64,000 bases of DNA. Source: Tsuneonella dongtanensis (GTDB lineage Bacteria; Pseudomonadota; Alphaproteobacteria; Sphingomonadales; Sphingomonadaceae). This document shows positions 62,573 to 64,000 of the stretch, piece after piece. How positions within the stretch are numbered: position 1 is the stretch's first letter; every line of letters starts with the position of its first letter. The position numbers were made by a program, and so were the translations under genes. The stretch is from positions 496,001 through 560,000 of the forward strand of contig NZ_CP016591.1 of the NCBI RefSeq assembly GCF_001698205.1, read 5' to 3'. The notes under the pieces were generated by a model. The model ran no database searches. It was not told where the DNA came from and saw nothing but the letters and a program-made list of their open reading frames with translations.

Positions 62573-63774
62573 GCGGCATTTCCAATCGATCGCGGCTCGG
62601 GCCGCGGGGCAATAACGACATCGGCGGCAGGCGGTTTCGCCTGCGCAGGCGGGGCTTGCCGTTCGGCGGCTTCGTGCGGGATCTCGATGATCACGGTAAA
62701 GCCGCCTTCGGGCGGGTTGCGGATTTCGAAGCGGTGGTCCTCACCGTAAGCTTGCTGGAGTCGGTCGCGGATGTTGGCGAGGCCGACGCCGGTCGACACC
62801 GTCCTGCCCACTCCCGCGAGTGCGCTGGGAACGCTGGCCCTCGCCGCATTGTCGCGCAAGCCCGGGCCGGTGTCGGATACGGCGATGCGCAGCCGCCGTC
62901 CGACGAGTTGCGCGGAAAGCGTGATGCATGCGCCCTCTTCCTGCGGGCTGACGGCATACTTGATCGCGTTCTCGACGAGCGGCTGGAGCAGCATCGAGGG
63001 CAGGCAGGCATTCGCCGCTTCGGGCTCCACATGAAACTCCGTTCGCAGCCTCTCCTCGAAGCGCATCCGTTCGATGCCGAGGTAGAGCTGCAGCGTTTCG
63101 ACTTCTTGCGCGACGGTGACCTTGCTCCCCGGCTCGCTGACCAATGTGTGGCGCAGGAAGGCGGACAGCCGAGTGAGCATCGCGTTCGCGGGCTCGGTCT
63201 GCTTGAGCAGGACAAGCGTGCTGATCGAATTGAGCGTATTGAACAGGAAGTGCGGGTTGAGCTGGTAGCGCAGCATCGCGAGCTGCGCGCTGGTCGCCTG
63301 TGCCTCCAGCCGTTCCAGCCGGTCGGCCTGTTCCTCGACCTGGAGAAAGAAGTTGATGGCGTAGTAGAGCGCCGACCAGGCGCCGAGCAGCGTGCCGTCG
63401 AGATACGCGAGCGCCAGCATCCGTTGCACGAATGTCGTCTCGCGGATGCCCGAGTAGTAGATGCCCTGCAGCCAGGCGTCGATCGCGGCGTAGACCGCCA
63501 CCGCGGTGGCCAGCACGAGCGCCGTCGTGCTCCAGGTCACGAAAGCACTCTTCTTGATGAGCTGGCCGTAGATCACGCTGAGCACGAGGCTGATCGCGAA
63601 GCCGGTGATGATCTGGACCAGCACCACCAGCAGCAGGTCCCACGGCTGCTGGTTGGCGATCGCGGAAGTCGAGCGCAGCACGAACACACCGCCCCAGCCC
63701 GCGAACTGCAGGTTCCAGAAGGCGGCGTTCTTGTTGTCGAAGAACGGCGCGGGACGGAAGGGCAGCATGGCCAT
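62569..63774 (-). CDS. LytS/YehU-type sensor histidine kinase (second pair)
   Basis: A 401-residue membrane kinase. Four helices: WGGVFVLR, LLLVVLVQIITGFAISLVLSVIYG, ATAVAVYAAIDAWLQ and LLGAWSALYYAINFFLQ. The His_kinase domain has LNPHFLFNTLNSISTLVLL (His175) and the ATPase domain has LQPLVENAIKYAVS and DTGPGLRDN. The C-terminal about 40 residues are Pro/Ala-rich. It is a paralogue of the kinase at 27996 with a different membrane region, so it likely senses another signal. Confidence 0.93.
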   Translation of the reverse strand: MAMLPFRPAPFFDNKNAAFWNLQFAGWGGVFVLRSTSAIANQQPWDLLLVVLVQIITGFAISLVLSVIYGQLIKKSAFVTWSTTALVLATAVAVYAAIDAWLQGIYYSGIRETTFVQRMLALAYLDGTLLGAWSALYYAINFFLQVEEQADRLERLEAQATSAQLAMLRYQLNPHFLFNTLNSISTLVLLKQTEPANAMLTRLSAFLRHTLVSEPGSKVTVAQEVETLQLYLGIERMRFEERLRTEFHVEPEAANACLPSMLLQPLVENAIKYAVSPQEEGACITLSAQLVGRRLRIAVSDTGPGLRDNAARASVPSALAGVGRTVSTGVGLANIRDRLQQAYGEDHRFEIRNPPEGGFTVIIEIPHEAAERQAPPAQAKPPAADVVIAPRPEPRSIGNAA

Positions 63775-63866
63775 GATCCGCCTCTAACCTAGTTTCTCGG
63801 GCCAGTCAGACAAGTTTTGGCATAGTCGCGCTTGATGCGGTATGACCTGCGGCAAGGAGAGACGAA

Positions 63867-64000
63867 ATGGACGTGACCGACGACACCCTGCACGGCATCC
63901 AGGAGCGTGCGAAGTTTCGCGAGATGAAGGAAGGCACCCAGGAAGACTGGGCGATCATCGGTTCCGAATACATGGCTTTCGCGCAAGGATTGCCCGATCG
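63867..64000 (+). CDS. Start of a gene cut by the right edge, perhaps an HD-domain protein
   Basis: An ATG at 63867 with AAGGAGAG upstream opens a frame that runs to the window end (about 44 residues: MDVTDDTLHGIQERAKFREM, EDWAIIGSEYMAFAQGLPDR). The sequence is helical and acidic. It resembles the N-terminus of HD-type phosphohydrolases of related bacteria, but the metal-binding residues lie beyond the edge, so this is a weak call. The 92-base gap upstream holds no other gene. Confidence 0.5.
   Translation, partial: MDVTDDTLHGIQERAKFREMKEGTQEDWAIIGSEYMAFAQGLPD

Overview
This is a GC-rich alphaproteobacterial chromosome segment. Gene content and order point to the order Sphingomonadales, probably an Erythrobacteraceae-like genus; I infer this from family content (DUF1491, DUF2093, DUF6489, UrcA, PopZ, LytS/LytTR pairs, a fused ThiS-ThiG), not from any search. 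I see no rRNA, tRNA, insertion sequence, prophage or CRISPR. Most neighbouring genes overlap by 1-8 bases, so the window is a series of tight housekeeping operons.

Layout. 1-2.6 kb: a chaperone-usher pilus cluster of the Csu/spore-coat-U type on the minus strand, cut by the window edge. 2.7-8.5 kb: parB, parA, rsmG, mnmG, mnmE and a DUF6489 gene, all minus, with three parS-like centromere sites. 8.6-11.4 kb: a small mixed block (dienelactone hydrolase, Asp/Asn hydroxylase with tetratricopeptide-like N-terminus, NTF2-like protein, nucleotidyltransferase-like protein). 11.4-14.4 kb: rho, hemJ, hemE (minus). 14.39-14.70 kb: a non-coding divergent gap with DnaA-box-like sequences, an A/T-rich stretch and six GANTC sites. 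It lies between hemE and the DUF299/PpsR gene, the place where the Caulobacter origin sits, so I call it the probable chromosomal origin. 14.7-21.1 kb: ppsR, maf, aroE, coaE, dnaQ, hpf, ptsN, a thioesterase, DUF1491 and a cell-wall hydrolase, all plus.

21-32.6 kb: xth, erpA, a CBS protein, a thioredoxin-like ferredoxin, popZ, tolC, a degenerate pcm-like methyltransferase, fumarase, a LytS/LytTR two-component pair, a UrcA protein, a diacylglycerol-kinase-like protein and a phosphoesterase. 32.7-36.7 kb: rplM-rpsI, ctaA-cutA, merC and thiSG. 36.7-44.7 kb: conserved hypotheticals, a HEPN-like ORF, an acyl-CoA synthetase, ggt, pyrD, an orphan strong terminator and an AraC-type regulator. 44.8-51.9 kb: a suf iron-sulfur operon headed by an Rrf2 regulator with a perfect upstream palindrome and interrupted by four accessory ORFs. 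51.9-64 kb: an EI24 protein, adenosine kinase, purD/xseA (divergent, with overlapping starts), an M23 peptidase, rpmB, tadA, RNase T2, nadC, a second LytS/LytTR pair, and the start of one more gene at the right edge.

How it fits together: the left third looks like an origin-proximal replication and segregation region. Genes left of 14.4 kb run mainly leftward and genes to its right run rightward up to about 21 kb, as expected for co-orientation with two forks. ParA/ParB/parS and PopZ would handle placement of the duplicated origin. No wholly new system is evident. The most interesting leads are the origin/centromere layout, a perfect CtrA-type site ahead of the pilus genes, the accessory ORFs in the suf operon, an unassigned small transcript ending at a strong terminator, and a HEPN-like orphan gene.
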